Shown here: positions 33,299 through 42,475 of the stretch, piece by piece
Numbering within the stretch: the first letter of the stretch is position 1
Layout: every line of letters starts with the position of its first letter
Origin: Parvularculales bacterium
GTDB lineage: Bacteria > Pseudomonadota > Alphaproteobacteria > JAPOUT01 > JBAJNM01
Assembly: GCA_036881865.1 (NCBI GenBank)
Contig: JBAJNM010000008.1
Coordinates: forward strand, 1-61,759
Direction of reading: 5' to 3'
Length of the DNA stretch: 61,759 bases
The notes under the pieces: generated by a model
The model's input: only the letters and a program-made list of their open reading frames with translations
What the model was told of the DNA's origin: nothing
Database searches by the model: none
Position numbers and translations under genes: made by a program

Positions 33299-34183
33299 AT
33301 GAGAACAAAAGTGAGTATCTTTCTGGGGTGTCTGCTTTTATTGTCTGTCTTGGTATACCTCCTTCAGGCGCAAGATGATAATGCGTGGTTGGGAACTTTT
33401 TGGCGTACGGCCACGGTGGCGGATGTTGAAGCCGTTCTTGAGGGTGGAGCGAATATCAACGCCCGCGATGAGGCTGGATGGACGCCGCTGCATTGGGCAG
33501 CTGTCGCGAGCCAAACACCAGTGGTGGTGAAACTGTTGCTGGATCACGGGGCCGATATAGAAGCCCGTGACAAGGATGGCGTAACGCCCTTGCATTGGGC
33601 AGCGGCAGCTATCTTTAACCAAACACCAGCGGTGGTGAAACTACTGCTGGATCACGGGGCCGATATAGAGGCCCGTGATGCGGGTGGAGAAACACCCCTG
33701 CATGTGGCAGCCAATAACGCAACACCAATGATGGTGAAAGTATTACTGGATTATGGAGCCGATATAGAGGCCCGTGATAAGAATGGCTTAACGCCCCTGC
33801 ATTCGGCGCATGTGGCGGCTAGTAACGCAACACCAGTGATGGTAAAAGTATTACTGGATCATGGAGCCGATATAGAGGCCCGCAGTAAAAATGGCTCAAC
33901 ACCCCTACATCAGGCGGCAGCTAATAGCGAAACACCGGCGGTGGTGGAAATGTTACTGGATTATGGGGCCGACATAGAGGCCCATGATAAGAATAACTCA
34001 ACGCCCCTGCATATAGCAGCGCTCAAGAGCAAAACATCGACAGTAGTGGAGGTGTTACTGGACCATGGGGCAGATGGCACGGCGCGGGATAAAGATGGAA
34101 AAACACCTTTTGATCTCATTCAGGACAATGAGACTCTTAAGGATACCAAAGCCTATTGGCGGCTTAACGAGGCTCAATATTGA
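33299..34183 (+). CDS. Secreted ankyrin-repeat protein (long paralogue)
   Basis: The 294-residue product starts with a signal peptide (MRTKVSIFLGCLLLLSVLVY, cut near LQAQ). A half repeat (FWRTATVADVEAVLEGGANI) leads into six full ankyrin repeats and a capping repeat (KTPFDLI). The repeats are unusually alike, with LLLDHGADIEARDK and TPLHWAA cores. One unit has an extra two residues before the helix (AAAAIFNQTP), another two (SAHVAASNATP). Signal peptide, first half repeat and C-terminal cap match the protein at 13045-13518. It is expected to act outside the cytoplasm as a binding protein. It stands alone between the pterin dehydratase and the PQQ-type dehydrogenase; CAAGGA precedes the ATG. 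Confidence 0.92.
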   Translation: MRTKVSIFLGCLLLLSVLVYLLQAQDDNAWLGTFWRTATVADVEAVLEGGANINARDEAGWTPLHWAAVASQTPVVVKLLLDHGADIEARDKDGVTPLHWAAAAIFNQTPAVVKLLLDHGADIEARDAGGETPLHVAANNATPMMVKVLLDYGADIEARDKNGLTPLHSAHVAASNATPVMVKVLLDHGADIEARSKNGSTPLHQAAANSETPAVVEMLLDYGADIEAHDKNNSTPLHIAALKSKTSTVVEVLLDHGADGTARDKDGKTPFDLIQDNETLKDTKAYWRLNEAQY

Positions 34184-34331
34184 TAAGATTCACCATAAGG
34201 AATGGGGATGAGTAAAGAAGACCAGCGCGGAGTTTTTAGTTTATTCTGAGCGGCATTATTATATTAACCCCCAAAAAAGAGTATAAGAGAAGTGTTTATG
34301 CGACCCCCCTTAACTCTGTGAAGGACCCTCC

Positions 34332-35843
34332 ATGCTTATGAAAATCATTCTTGGCACTCTTGCTATTATCGTGATTGCCATCGGTGGATGTACAATTTTT
34401 CTGCCGGAACGATTTGCCGTCAACGCACCGATTATGAACTCTCTGTTTGGCTGGGGAGCTGAACTTGAACCGGCAGATGTTTTGCAAACCCGCCTCATGC
34501 TACCAGACGGGTATGACTTTAATGTTTATGCCGAGGGCCTTGGTCACGCACGCATCATGCGCTGGACCAAAGGCGGAGATTTGCTTTTATCAACCCCGCG
34601 CACCGGTGAGATTAAAATTATACGGGCCGGAGCCTCCGGCAGTGAGCGCGGCGGAGCGGTGGAGGTTCTTATTGATGGGCTTAACCGTCCTCATGGCGTC
34701 GAGATTGTAGGGGATTATCTTTATATCGGAGAGACAGACGCTATCTTGCACATACCTTTTGATAACGCCCGGGGCATACTTACCGGAGAGGCCGAGTATA
34801 TCGTCACGGACCTGCCCGGCGGTGGTAATCACTGGACACGTACTGTCAAACAAGGGCCAGACGGCTGGTTGTATGTTAATATCGGCTCATCGTGCAATGT
34901 GTGCCTTGAGGATGATGAGCGTCGTAGCACTTTGATGCGCTTCAGGCCCGATGGCAGCGATATTGAAATTTTCGCCGAGGGTTTGCGTAACACGGTAGGC
35001 TGGGACTGGCAGCCGGGAACAGGCAACCTCTACGGCGTGGATAATGGCCGCGACCTGCTGGGTGATAATGAGCCACCCGAAGAGGTTAATCTTATCCGCA
35101 GGGGTGGATTTTACGGATGGCCATTCCTGAACGGCTTCAACAAACCCGACCCGGATTTCGGCGATATATCCGACCCGCGCATTAAAGACGCCATTGAACC
35201 GGCATACGGGATGACCGCTCATATAGCACCTCTGGCCATCACGTTTATGGGGAACGATGCTCCGCCGGGATTGGAAGGAGCCGCTCTTGTAACCCAACAC
35301 GGATCATGGAACCGCACCCGCAAGGCAGGTTACAAGGTTATCTCTCTTCATTGGAGGACAGATGGTTCTATTGAGGATCGTGATTTTTTCACCGGATTTG
35401 AAAAAGACGAAGACGTCATCGGCCGCCCCGTGGATGTTACCATTGGTCCCGATGGCGCTATATATGTTTCTGATGATTATGCAGGCGCCATATACCGCAT
35501 TACCCACGAGAGTATGGAATCCGCCCACGGCACTGCAAGCCCAACCAAAACCACCCGCCATACAACACCGGCCTCTGCTAAACCGGAACGGCCAATAGCA
35601 CTCACGGCGGATTTAATACGCACAGGAGCTAAACTATGGCAAGACAACATGTGTGCCGTCTGCCATAGCCTGTCAGAAGCCTCAACGGACATAGCCTATG
35701 TTCGTCTTGATAATCTGTCCACCCGCTATAACATTGACGATATTGTCAGTATTCTCAAAGTGCCACCAGGCAACATGCCTGCCCCTCCCATCAGCGATGC
35801 AGAGCGCGAAGCGTTAGCCTATTATGTTCTTGACCGTTTTTAG
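34332..35843 (+). CDS. PQQ-type aldose/sorbosone dehydrogenase with C-terminal cytochrome c domain
   Basis: The 503-residue protein begins with a hydrophobic segment (IILGTLAIIVIAIGGC) that could be a lipoprotein signal with Cys20, or an anchor. Residues from about 45 to 390 form a six-bladed propeller like the sorbosone/aldose sugar dehydrogenases: LNRPHGVEIVGDYLYIGET, GPDGWLYVNIGSSCNVC, LRNTVGWDWQPGTGNLYGVD and QHGSWNRTRKAGYKV, ending DGAIYVSDDYAGAIYRI. A Thr/Pro-rich linker follows. Then a c-type cytochrome has the haem site CAVCH near 439 and a Met ligand probably in PPGNMPAPPISDAE. It would oxidise a sugar or aldehyde in the periplasm and pass electrons on through its own haem. The substrate is unknown. 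Confidence 0.88.
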   Translation: MLMKIILGTLAIIVIAIGGCTIFLPERFAVNAPIMNSLFGWGAELEPADVLQTRLMLPDGYDFNVYAEGLGHARIMRWTKGGDLLLSTPRTGEIKIIRAGASGSERGGAVEVLIDGLNRPHGVEIVGDYLYIGETDAILHIPFDNARGILTGEAEYIVTDLPGGGNHWTRTVKQGPDGWLYVNIGSSCNVCLEDDERRSTLMRFRPDGSDIEIFAEGLRNTVGWDWQPGTGNLYGVDNGRDLLGDNEPPEEVNLIRRGGFYGWPFLNGFNKPDPDFGDISDPRIKDAIEPAYGMTAHIAPLAITFMGNDAPPGLEGAALVTQHGSWNRTRKAGYKVISLHWRTDGSIEDRDFFTGFEKDEDVIGRPVDVTIGPDGAIYVSDDYAGAIYRITHESMESAHGTASPTKTTRHTTPASAKPERPIALTADLIRTGAKLWQDNMCAVCHSLSEASTDIAYVRLDNLSTRYNIDDIVSILKVPPGNMPAPPISDAEREALAYYVLDRF

Positions 35844-35849
35844 TTCCGG

Positions 35850-37289
35850 ATGAGTGCGGGTTTCTCTCCCCTATCTCTCAAGTGCGGCGGCTTAATTGCA
35901 GAACTGCCTTTTGCTGACCCCCTTACCCTTTTTGCACCATTTGCTGACCAGCCTTTTGCACTGCTTTTAGAGTCTGCCCGCGCCCACGACCCGCAGGGCG
36001 GGCGCTGGAGCTTTATTCTAACAGCTCCACGCTCCCGCATTATTGTACCCGCCGGAGAATCTCATAGCAGGCGGCCCTTTGATTCCTTGCGTGCCATGTG
36101 TGCTCCCGACCCTCACATGATAGAATTTGCTGCGGCCATAACCCAGACCTTCAAGGAACGGTTAAATACCCCGCCCCCTCCCTTTGTGGGAGGTGTAGCA
36201 GGCCTGTTTGGATATGAACTGGGTCATGCCTTAGAGCGTTTGCCGATAGTAGAAGGTGGTGTCTCCACGCCTGATATGGCGGTTGGTTTTTATACCAGAG
36301 TCATAGCCTTTGACCATAAAACCTACCGCGCTTTTTTATTGAGCGCTGACGGCAACTCGGACGATGCGGATTTCTTGCAAGCACAGCCAGAGGCAAGCCC
36401 CACCATCAATCCTCAAGTCCATAATGCTGATGTGTTTGCCGTGCCGGATTGTATGAATTCAAACTTCACACGGACGGATTATGAAAACGCCATTGCCCGC
36501 ATTATTGAGCACATCAGAGCCGGAGATATTTTTCAGGCTAACCTCTCACAACGGTTCGAAACCCCCCTTATGCCGGATGACACACCTTTGGCTGTCTATG
36601 CCCGGCTAAGGCGAATTTCTCCGGCTCCCTTTGCAGGATTTTTCAATTTAGGCGAGGTCTCTATTCTCTCTTCATCACCGGAGCGGTTTGTTTCCTGCAG
36701 GGATGGTGTTGTAGAGACCCGCCCCATAAAAGGAACCCGTCCTCGTGGCAAAACACCCGCTCAGGATAAAGCGCTTGCAGAAGAGCTAAAAACCAACTCC
36801 AAAGACAGAGCAGAAAACATCATGATTGTGGATTTGTTGCGCAATGATTTATCAAAAGTGTGCACAAACTATTCTGTCAAAACAGAAAAATTGTGCGCTC
36901 ATGAAGCGTATCCCTCTGTGCATCATCTGGTTTCTACCATCAGTGGACGTCTGCGGTCAGGGTTAGGGCCGGTAGATTTATTGACGGCGTGTTTCCCCGG
37001 TGGTTCTATTACCGGAGCTCCAAAAATACGCGCTATGGAAATTATTACCAGTTCGGAAAATAGCAGACGAGGCGCTTATTGCGGAGCACTTGGTTATATT
37101 GGCGTTGACGGCACGATGGATACCAACATTGCCATCCGCACCATAACCATCGAGGGGCAACGTGCGTTTTTTCAGGCCGGTGGAGGCATCACTGCAGCCT
37201 CTGATCCCACCGCCGAATATGAAGAAACTCTGGTCAAGGCCGCCCCTATGGCACAAGCCTTAACTCTGCCTAGCACTCACGAAGAGTAG
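35850..37289 (+). CDS. pabB: Aminodeoxychorismate synthase component I
   Basis: The 479-residue chorismate-binding enzyme joins ammonia to chorismate to make 4-amino-4-deoxychorismate for folate. IRAGDIFQANLSQRFETPL, SILSSSPERFVSC, and GGSITGAPKIRAMEII near 385 place it in the family. PIKGTRPRG, with Lys at the PabB-specific position (TrpE has Ala), separates it from anthranilate synthase. NIMIVDLLRNDLSKVC is also typical. It begins six bases after the dehydrogenase stop and is followed by pabA and pabC, so the three form an operon. Confidence 0.95.
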   Translation: MSAGFSPLSLKCGGLIAELPFADPLTLFAPFADQPFALLLESARAHDPQGGRWSFILTAPRSRIIVPAGESHSRRPFDSLRAMCAPDPHMIEFAAAITQTFKERLNTPPPPFVGGVAGLFGYELGHALERLPIVEGGVSTPDMAVGFYTRVIAFDHKTYRAFLLSADGNSDDADFLQAQPEASPTINPQVHNADVFAVPDCMNSNFTRTDYENAIARIIEHIRAGDIFQANLSQRFETPLMPDDTPLAVYARLRRISPAPFAGFFNLGEVSILSSSPERFVSCRDGVVETRPIKGTRPRGKTPAQDKALAEELKTNSKDRAENIMIVDLLRNDLSKVCTNYSVKTEKLCAHEAYPSVHHLVSTISGRLRSGLGPVDLLTACFPGGSITGAPKIRAMEIITSSENSRRGAYCGALGYIGVDGTMDTNIAIRTITIEGQRAFFQAGGGITAASDPTAEYEETLVKAAPMAQALTLPSTHEE

Positions 37290-37295
37290 TGCTGC

Positions 37296-37862
37296 ATGAT
37301 TTTGCTCGTAGATTATTACGATTCTTTTGTCTACACGCTAGCACGTTATGTAGAGGAGTTAGGGTTCGCCACCTGCGTAATGCGTCATGACGATGTTGAT
37401 GAGTCGCTTATTGAAAACCTTAGGCCTAGCGCTCTTATTTTATCTCCCGGCCCGGGAGCGCCTGAGGACACCCCCACCTCTCTTGATCTTGTGCGTCATT
37501 TTGGGGCGTCCCTACCCATGCTTGGTATTTGCCTTGGTCATCAAATTATCGCACGAGCTTATGGAGCACGTGTGCTACGCGTTGAGCCCGCACACGGCAT
37601 ATCCACCGCCCTTTCTCATGATGGTATCGGATTGTTTACGGGTCTCCCTTCTCCTTTGATGGCCGCCCGTTATCATTCCCTAGCCATAGATTTACCTGAC
37701 CACACCCCTCTGATGCCTCTTGCCTGTAGTATGGACAACATCATCATGGCTTTTCGCCACCGGACACACCCTCTTTACGGAGTTCAGTTTCACCCTGAGT
37801 CTGTTATCAGTGAGGGCGGACATCAACTCCTGAGTAATTTTCTGCATGAGACAGGGCTATGA
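37296..37862 (+). CDS. pabA: Aminodeoxychorismate synthase component II (glutamine amidotransferase)
   Basis: The 188-residue class-I glutamine amidotransferase supplies ammonia to PabB. It has the N-terminal LVDYYDSFVYTLARYVEELG, the LSPGPGAPED oxyanion strand near 50, the nucleophile Cys in LGICLGHQIIARAYGA near 76-91, and the His-Glu pair in YGVQFHPESVISEGG near 165. The stop overlaps the pabC start as ATGA, showing coupling. A trpG role is less likely given pabB and pabC on either side. Confidence 0.95.
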   Translation: MILLVDYYDSFVYTLARYVEELGFATCVMRHDDVDESLIENLRPSALILSPGPGAPEDTPTSLDLVRHFGASLPMLGICLGHQIIARAYGARVLRVEPAHGISTALSHDGIGLFTGLPSPLMAARYHSLAIDLPDHTPLMPLACSMDNIIMAFRHRTHPLYGVQFHPESVISEGGHQLLSNFLHETGL

Positions 37863-38704
37863 CACATTCTTTCTGGTATAACGGAGCGCTCGTACCCACA
37901 ACAACCTCTCTTGATCCAGCCGATAGAGGCTTTTTGCTCGCTCACGGCGTCTTTGAAACTCTGCTCACCATTGACGGAAAAATTATATGGGGAGAAGAGC
38001 ATATCAGGCGCCTTTTTCATGGGGCACTCACACTGGGCATACCCACACCCTATTCACAAGACGATTTGCTGACCGCTTGTAGCGATGTTATAGAAGCGAA
38101 CAAAGCCAAAAACTACCAAGGAATACGTATCACTCTTACCCGTGGTGCCGGTCCACGTGGTCTGGCTCCTCCGCCTGATGATGTCTCTCCCACACTTCTC
38201 ATCACAACGGCGGAAGTTGGACCCATGCCTACACCTCCTTCCCTCATCACGGCACACACTACCACCCGAAACGAAAAAAACCCCACAGCCCAACTTAAGA
38301 CCCTTTCCTATACAGACAACATTATCGCACGCCAAGAGGCCATTACCGCTGACTCCGATGATGCCTTAATGCTAAACACGGCAGGAAATTTGGCGTGTGC
38401 TACCACCGCCAATGTTTTTATATGGATTGATAATACACTTCTGACTCCGCCCTGCCATGACGGTTGTCTGCCCGGCATAACACGACGCCATTTTATAGAT
38501 GCCGCTCACAAATCCGGCATTCAGTATCAAGAAACATCCATCGCATCATCACAGTTGGAACAATGCACTGCCATAGTGCTAACTAATTCTCTCACTGGTG
38601 CGGTATTTGCCAAAAGCTGTAATGGTCATTCCTTGCAACAGCCAGATTCTCTTTCGGGTCTTCTCCGGAACTTCAACACTTTGTTTTATGCAACCAGCCA
38701 ATAG
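37859..38704 (+). CDS. pabC: Aminodeoxychorismate lyase (class IV PLP enzyme)
   Basis: The 281-residue fold-type IV PLP enzyme converts aminodeoxychorismate to p-aminobenzoate and pyruvate. DRGFLLAHGVFETLLTIDGKI lies near 22-42 and the PLP Lys is in LKTLSYTDNIIARQEA near 145-160. ANVFIWIDNTLLTPP and CLPGITRRHFIDAA near 205 follow. As pabB and pabA precede it with tight spacing, PabC is preferred over a D-amino acid or branched-chain aminotransferase. Its end overlaps the convergent marC gene by 19 bases. Confidence 0.9.
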   Translation: MTHSFWYNGALVPTTTSLDPADRGFLLAHGVFETLLTIDGKIIWGEEHIRRLFHGALTLGIPTPYSQDDLLTACSDVIEANKAKNYQGIRITLTRGAGPRGLAPPPDDVSPTLLITTAEVGPMPTPPSLITAHTTTRNEKNPTAQLKTLSYTDNIIARQEAITADSDDALMLNTAGNLACATTANVFIWIDNTLLTPPCHDGCLPGITRRHFIDAAHKSGIQYQETSIASSQLEQCTAIVLTNSLTGAVFAKSCNGHSLQQPDSLSGLLRNFNTLFYATSQ

Positions 38705-39321
38705 GCCCGAAGACCATCCAAAACATATTGTGTGGCCAGAGCTGCCAGAATAATTCCCGAAACACGCGATATGACCTTGCTTATAGTCTCCCCGATAATT
38801 TTCTGTATAAAATCAGACAACCGAAACAAAATATAGCACAGCAACAAAACGACAATGCCAATAGACAAAATAACTCCCTGTGCTACGACATCACCGACCT
38901 GAGCGTTCATTAGTAGTAATATGGTAGCAACCGCCCCCGGTCCGGTGATCATGGGTATAGCCAACGGAAAAACCGAAATATCATAATCAAACTCCGTCTG
39001 TGCTTCTTCAACAGACCGCTTGCGTCGCTCAGTACGCCGCCCAAACAACATCTCAACAGCAATCAAAAACAAAAGAGTCCCCCCCGCAATCCGAAAAGCG
39101 GGCAAGCCAACACCTATGGCTTTAAGAAATGGTGTTCCCAACAGGCCGAAAAACATCAAGACACCCACAGAAACAACAATGGTGCGTATTGCAACAATAC
39201 GTTTCTTCGCCGCATCAGCATCCTGAGTCAAAGACACAAAGACCGGCAACATACCTATAGGGTCAATAACGATAAATAACGTAACAAATGTTGGTAGAAC
39301 GATAGTCCAGAAAATATCCAT
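38686..39321 (-). CDS. MarC-family integral membrane protein
   Basis: The 211-residue inner-membrane protein has about six hydrophobic helices: TIVLPTFVTLFIVIDPIGMLPVF near 6, IVVSVGVLMFFGLLG, GGTLLFLIAVEMLFG near 80, the conserved FPLAIPMITGPGAVATILL near 117, VILSIGIVVLLLCYILF and a last helix. The pattern ending VISRVSGIILAALATQYVLDGL matches MarC/YchE. MarC is not actually an antibiotic-resistance protein and its transported substrate, if any, is unknown. Confidence 0.92.
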   Translation of the reverse strand: MDIFWTIVLPTFVTLFIVIDPIGMLPVFVSLTQDADAAKKRIVAIRTIVVSVGVLMFFGLLGTPFLKAIGVGLPAFRIAGGTLLFLIAVEMLFGRRTERRKRSVEEAQTEFDYDISVFPLAIPMITGPGAVATILLLMNAQVGDVVAQGVILSIGIVVLLLCYILFRLSDFIQKIIGETISKVISRVSGIILAALATQYVLDGLRAYWLVA

Positions 39322-39416
39322 GACTTATCTCTCTGTGCCGTTGTTTGGATTTGTTACCGAAACCGGTACGGCCGATCTCCTCTTAATGAGAGGAAAGCCA
39401 CAGCACTCACCCCTAA

Positions 39417-39599
39417 TTACTCTCCCTGAGGCTGCAAAACCTGCCGCCCGCGGTACATACCACTCTTTAAATCAATATGATGAGGGCGATGCAACTCTCC
39501 GCTATCCGGGTTTTCTACATAGGCCGGACGCTTAAGAGCCTGAGAAGCACGACGCATACCGCGCTTGGATGGGGTTACTTTTCTTTTTGGAACGGCCAT
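39417..39599 (-). CDS. rpmF: 50S ribosomal protein L32
   Basis: The 60-residue protein starts at ATG 39599, with AGGAGAAA upstream, and begins [18 protein letters not shown]. It continues with [20 protein letters not shown] and MYRGRQVL, as in alphaproteobacterial L32. The longer open frame to 39701 adds an unrelated N-terminus. The zinc-type CxxC pairs are absent, as in related L32 proteins. It is transcribed divergently from kdsB; the usual partner plsX is not adjacent. Confidence 0.96.
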   Translation of the reverse strand: MAVPKRKVTPSKRGMRRASQALKRPAYVENPDSGELHRPHHIDLKSGMYRGRQVLQPQGE

Positions 39600-39749
39600 T
39601 GGGGGTTTCTCCTGTCGGAAATATATGAAGGTTTTTATAGCCGAAATGGTGGCCTCCGTCCACCATTTGTCTACATACCCTCCTTCTGCGCTCCGAAGCA
39701 TGCTATAAGTTCAGCAGAAATCCTCAAGAAAGCCCCGCGAAACCTTACA

Positions 39750-40487
39750 ATGAATCCGATTATTGTTATTCCCGCTCGTATGGAGTCTCAACGTCTACCA
39801 GACAAACCTCTCGCAGACATCCATGGAACCCCCATGATTGTTCATGTCTGGCGACAGGCTATGAAGGCAAAATGTGGTCCTGTGGTAGTAGCCGCCAGCG
39901 CTGAGGCCATAGCACAAGCGGTGCGGAAGGCTGGAGGGAAAGCCATTGTGGAAAACGGCTCCCATGCCTCCGGCTCTGACAGAATAGCCGCAACCCTAGC
40001 CCATCTTGACCCTGAAGAGCGCTATGATCCGGTAATAAATCTGCAAGGAGACATGCCAACTTTAGACCCTGCCCTTGTGCAGGCGGTCATGGAGCCTTTT
40101 ACTGAGGCATACAGCGAGGTGTGCGATATATCAACCTTGGCAGCCCCCCTAACAGATCCCTCAGAGTTGGATAACTCCGCCGTTGTAAAAGCCGTGGTAT
40201 CTTTTCAAGAGGGAGACGATTGGGGCAAAGCCCTTTACTTCACCCGCGCTACTGCTCCATGGGGTGAGGGGCCTTATTATCATCACATCGGCCTTTACGG
40301 CTATCGACGCGCTGCCCTCAAAAAATTTGTGACTACCCCGCCCTCACCTTTGGAGCAGCGTGAAAAGCTTGAGCAGTTGCGCGCTCTAGAAGCCGGATTA
40401 AAGATCATAGTGCGCCGCGTCGCACAAACAGCCCTCGGCGTTGATACTTCCGATGATCTTGAGAAGATACGCTCAATGATGGCATAA
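39750..40487 (+). CDS. kdsB: 3-deoxy-manno-octulosonate cytidylyltransferase
   Basis: The 245-residue enzyme makes CMP-Kdo for lipopolysaccharide. From ATG 39750 it begins IIVIPARMESQRLPDKPLAD, with the nucleotide-binding motif, then VENGSHASGSDRIAATL near 72 and INLQGDMPTLDP near 99. YFTRATAPWGEGPYYHHIGLYGYRR and EQREKLEQLRALE follow. The frame is open back to 39477 but that part overlaps rpmF and has no family similarity. It shows the organism makes Kdo-type LPS. pheA follows 39 bases later. Confidence 0.95.
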   Translation: MNPIIVIPARMESQRLPDKPLADIHGTPMIVHVWRQAMKAKCGPVVVAASAEAIAQAVRKAGGKAIVENGSHASGSDRIAATLAHLDPEERYDPVINLQGDMPTLDPALVQAVMEPFTEAYSEVCDISTLAAPLTDPSELDNSAVVKAVVSFQEGDDWGKALYFTRATAPWGEGPYYHHIGLYGYRRAALKKFVTTPPSPLEQREKLEQLRALEAGLKIIVRRVAQTALGVDTSDDLEKIRSMMA

Positions 40488-40526
40488 ATACCATCAGGTG
40501 CACAATCACACCCATTGAAAACCAAT

Positions 40527-41384
40527 ATGACAAACGTTACCAACAACAATATCGTCTTTCAGGGCGAGCAAGGGGCCAACTCTCACATTGCCTGTCAGGC
40601 AGTTTTTCCGGATATGACCCCTGTGCCATGCCGCACCTTTGAAGATACTCTAACGGCGGTTTCTTCCGGTACAGCACAACTTGGTATGATTCCTATTGAA
40701 AACTCTCTTGCCGGGCGAGTAGCCGATATTCATCACCTCATGCCCCGTTCGGATTTGTTCATTGTGGGAGAGCATTTCCTTAAGGTGCACCATCAATTAC
40801 TAACTCTGCCTAATGCACCCGTTGAGAAATTAAAGAGTGTGCAAAGTCACGAACAAGCGTTGAGCCAATGCCGCGATATCATCCAAGAGATGGATTTAGA
40901 GCCCATACCGGCAGCTGACACGGCAGGCTCTGCCCGTGAGATAGCAGAAAAAGGCGACAAATCATGCGCAGCTATTGCAACCGAACTGGCTGCTTCATTA
41001 TATGGCCTTCAGATTGTACGCACCAACATAGAAGATGCCAGTCACAACACAACACGCTTTATTATTGTTGCTAACCAACCCAATAAAGCCAACGTCACCG
41101 ACGGGCCGATTATTACCAGCCTCGTGTTTCAGGTGCGCAACGTGCCCGCTGCCCTCTACAAAGCACTAGGGGGTTTTGCTACCAACGGTGTTAACATAAC
41201 CAAGCTGGAAAGCTATCAGTTGGAAGGCAGTTTTAACGCCACTCAATTCTATGCAGATATTGAAGGACACCCCGAAGATCGCTCTGTTCAGCTGGCTTTA
41301 GAGGACCTTTCTTTTTTTACGTCCAGATTGCGCATTCTGGGCGTCTACAAAGCTTCTCCCCTGCGCCAAGAATTCAGCTCATAA
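40527..41384 (+). CDS. pheA: Prephenate dehydratase
   Basis: The 285-residue enzyme converts prephenate to phenylpyruvate for phenylalanine. It has FQGEQGANSHIACQAVFP at the start, IPIENSLAGRVADIHHLM near 54, a CAAIATELAASLYGL segment near 150 and the catalytic Thr in NTTRF near 177. An ACT regulatory domain from about 195 carries GVNITKLESYQL, the phenylalanine-binding region. There is no chorismate mutase domain. ATG 40527 is preferred; TTG 40515 would add four residues. It follows kdsB and is convergent with nudC. Confidence 0.95.
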   Translation: MTNVTNNNIVFQGEQGANSHIACQAVFPDMTPVPCRTFEDTLTAVSSGTAQLGMIPIENSLAGRVADIHHLMPRSDLFIVGEHFLKVHHQLLTLPNAPVEKLKSVQSHEQALSQCRDIIQEMDLEPIPAADTAGSAREIAEKGDKSCAAIATELAASLYGLQIVRTNIEDASHNTTRFIIVANQPNKANVTDGPIITSLVFQVRNVPAALYKALGGFATNGVNITKLESYQLEGSFNATQFYADIEGHPEDRSVQLALEDLSFFTSRLRILGVYKASPLRQEFSS

Positions 41385-41388
41385 GGTG

Positions 41389-42366
41389 TTATTCATCCAC
41401 CAAAGCTTTGATAATCTGATGCGCTATCGCCATAGGCGGAGGGGCCATCAATCCACCCTCGTTCGCTTCCGGATCTGCACGGCGGTTTATCATCTCTCGA
41501 AGTTCGGCCTGCTCAAACCACCGGCCTTCTTCAAGCTCCACCCCGTCAATATAAATTTCCTCCGAGACTGCATCGGCAAAACAGCCAATCATTAAAGAGG
41601 ACGGCCACGGCCATGGTTGCGTGGAATGATACCGCACCGAACTAATCTCAAGACCGGCTTCTTCATGGAGTTCTCGCGCAACCGCCTCTTCAATGGTCTC
41701 GCCTGGCTCCATAAAACCCGCTAACGCTGAAAACATACCCGGTGGCCAGCCACTTTGACGCCCCAAAAAGCACCGCCCCTGATGAAGAGCCGCCATAATC
41801 ACCACGGGGTCCGTGCGTGGAAAATGCTCCGCACCACAAGCCTCACAGTGTCTTTTATAGCCCCCCTCCACAACGATGGTAGCCCCCCCACAAACCGCAC
41901 AAAAACCATGCCGCCGATGCCACTCTAACATGCCTCTGGCCTGCGCCATAATGGCTAACTCACCTGAGGGCATATCTCCCGCCATAGCCAGTTCCCGCAA
42001 ATCTTCAAAGCGTCCCATGCCACTAACAGGACCTTCATTCTCCGGATCTCTCGCATGGCTAATATCCAACGCAAATAAAGCCTTGCCTCGGCGGTTGATA
42101 CCAAGGAAAACAAACAAGGATTCCGGCAAGAACATGCTTTCCAACAAAGTAAACGGTAGCCAGCCAGTATCCCGTCCAGCCCCCGGGGTGTGCTCCGGCA
42201 AAACAAGAGGCATAAGATGCCAAAGCGGAACCACCAACGTTTCCGGCTCACAACGCTTGCCCTCAAGCCATGCCGCATCGCCCCGTTTGTGGCCCATGCG
42301 GTCCAGTGGATTATTGGCAAATATGTTGGGATTACGGGTTAAGACCATGGTCTCCATGCTTGCCAT
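41389..42366 (-). CDS. nudC: NAD+ diphosphatase (Nudix) NudC
   Basis: The 325-residue protein has a variable N-terminal domain, then a zinc ribbon (CAVCGG and CEACGAEHFPR near 157-183). The Nudix box GFMEPGETIEEAVARELHEE lies near 217-236, and the NudC-specific SQPWPWPSSLMIGCF (SQPWPFPxS type) follows. It splits NAD(H) to NMN(H) and AMP and can remove NAD caps from RNA. The order kdsB-pheA-nudC is known from other alphaproteobacteria. The gene is separated by only 4 bases from the pheA stop, so both transcripts overlap. Confidence 0.95.
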   Translation of the reverse strand: MASMETMVLTRNPNIFANNPLDRMGHKRGDAAWLEGKRCEPETLVVPLWHLMPLVLPEHTPGAGRDTGWLPFTLLESMFLPESLFVFLGINRRGKALFALDISHARDPENEGPVSGMGRFEDLRELAMAGDMPSGELAIMAQARGMLEWHRRHGFCAVCGGATIVVEGGYKRHCEACGAEHFPRTDPVVIMAALHQGRCFLGRQSGWPPGMFSALAGFMEPGETIEEAVARELHEEAGLEISSVRYHSTQPWPWPSSLMIGCFADAVSEEIYIDGVELEEGRWFEQAELREMINRRADPEANEGGLMAPPPMAIAHQIIKALVDE

Positions 42367-42466
42367 GAATGGAAATGATAGGCAAGGGATTTACCCAGAC
42401 GGCCCTAAGGTGCTCCAAGGCGTAGGCGGATGTGCTTTCCCTTGCCAGAGTCGGTAGCGCCAATGA

Positions 42467-42472
42467 TATACT
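42467..42472 (+). promoter_or_regulatory. Putative -10 box of the SRP RNA gene
   Basis: TATACT lies just before the predicted 5' end of the SRP RNA; a possible -35, TTGCCA, is at 42442-42447 with a long 19-base spacer. The assignment rests on position and consensus only. Confidence 0.35.
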
Positions 42473-42475
42473 CCC

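Noticed and set aside
33440-34110. Regularly spaced DNA repeats that could suggest a CRISPR or minisatellite
   Set aside because: The roughly 100-bp repeats are the ankyrin units of an intact coding frame, with no short repeats and unique spacers. No CRISPR array was seen in the window.
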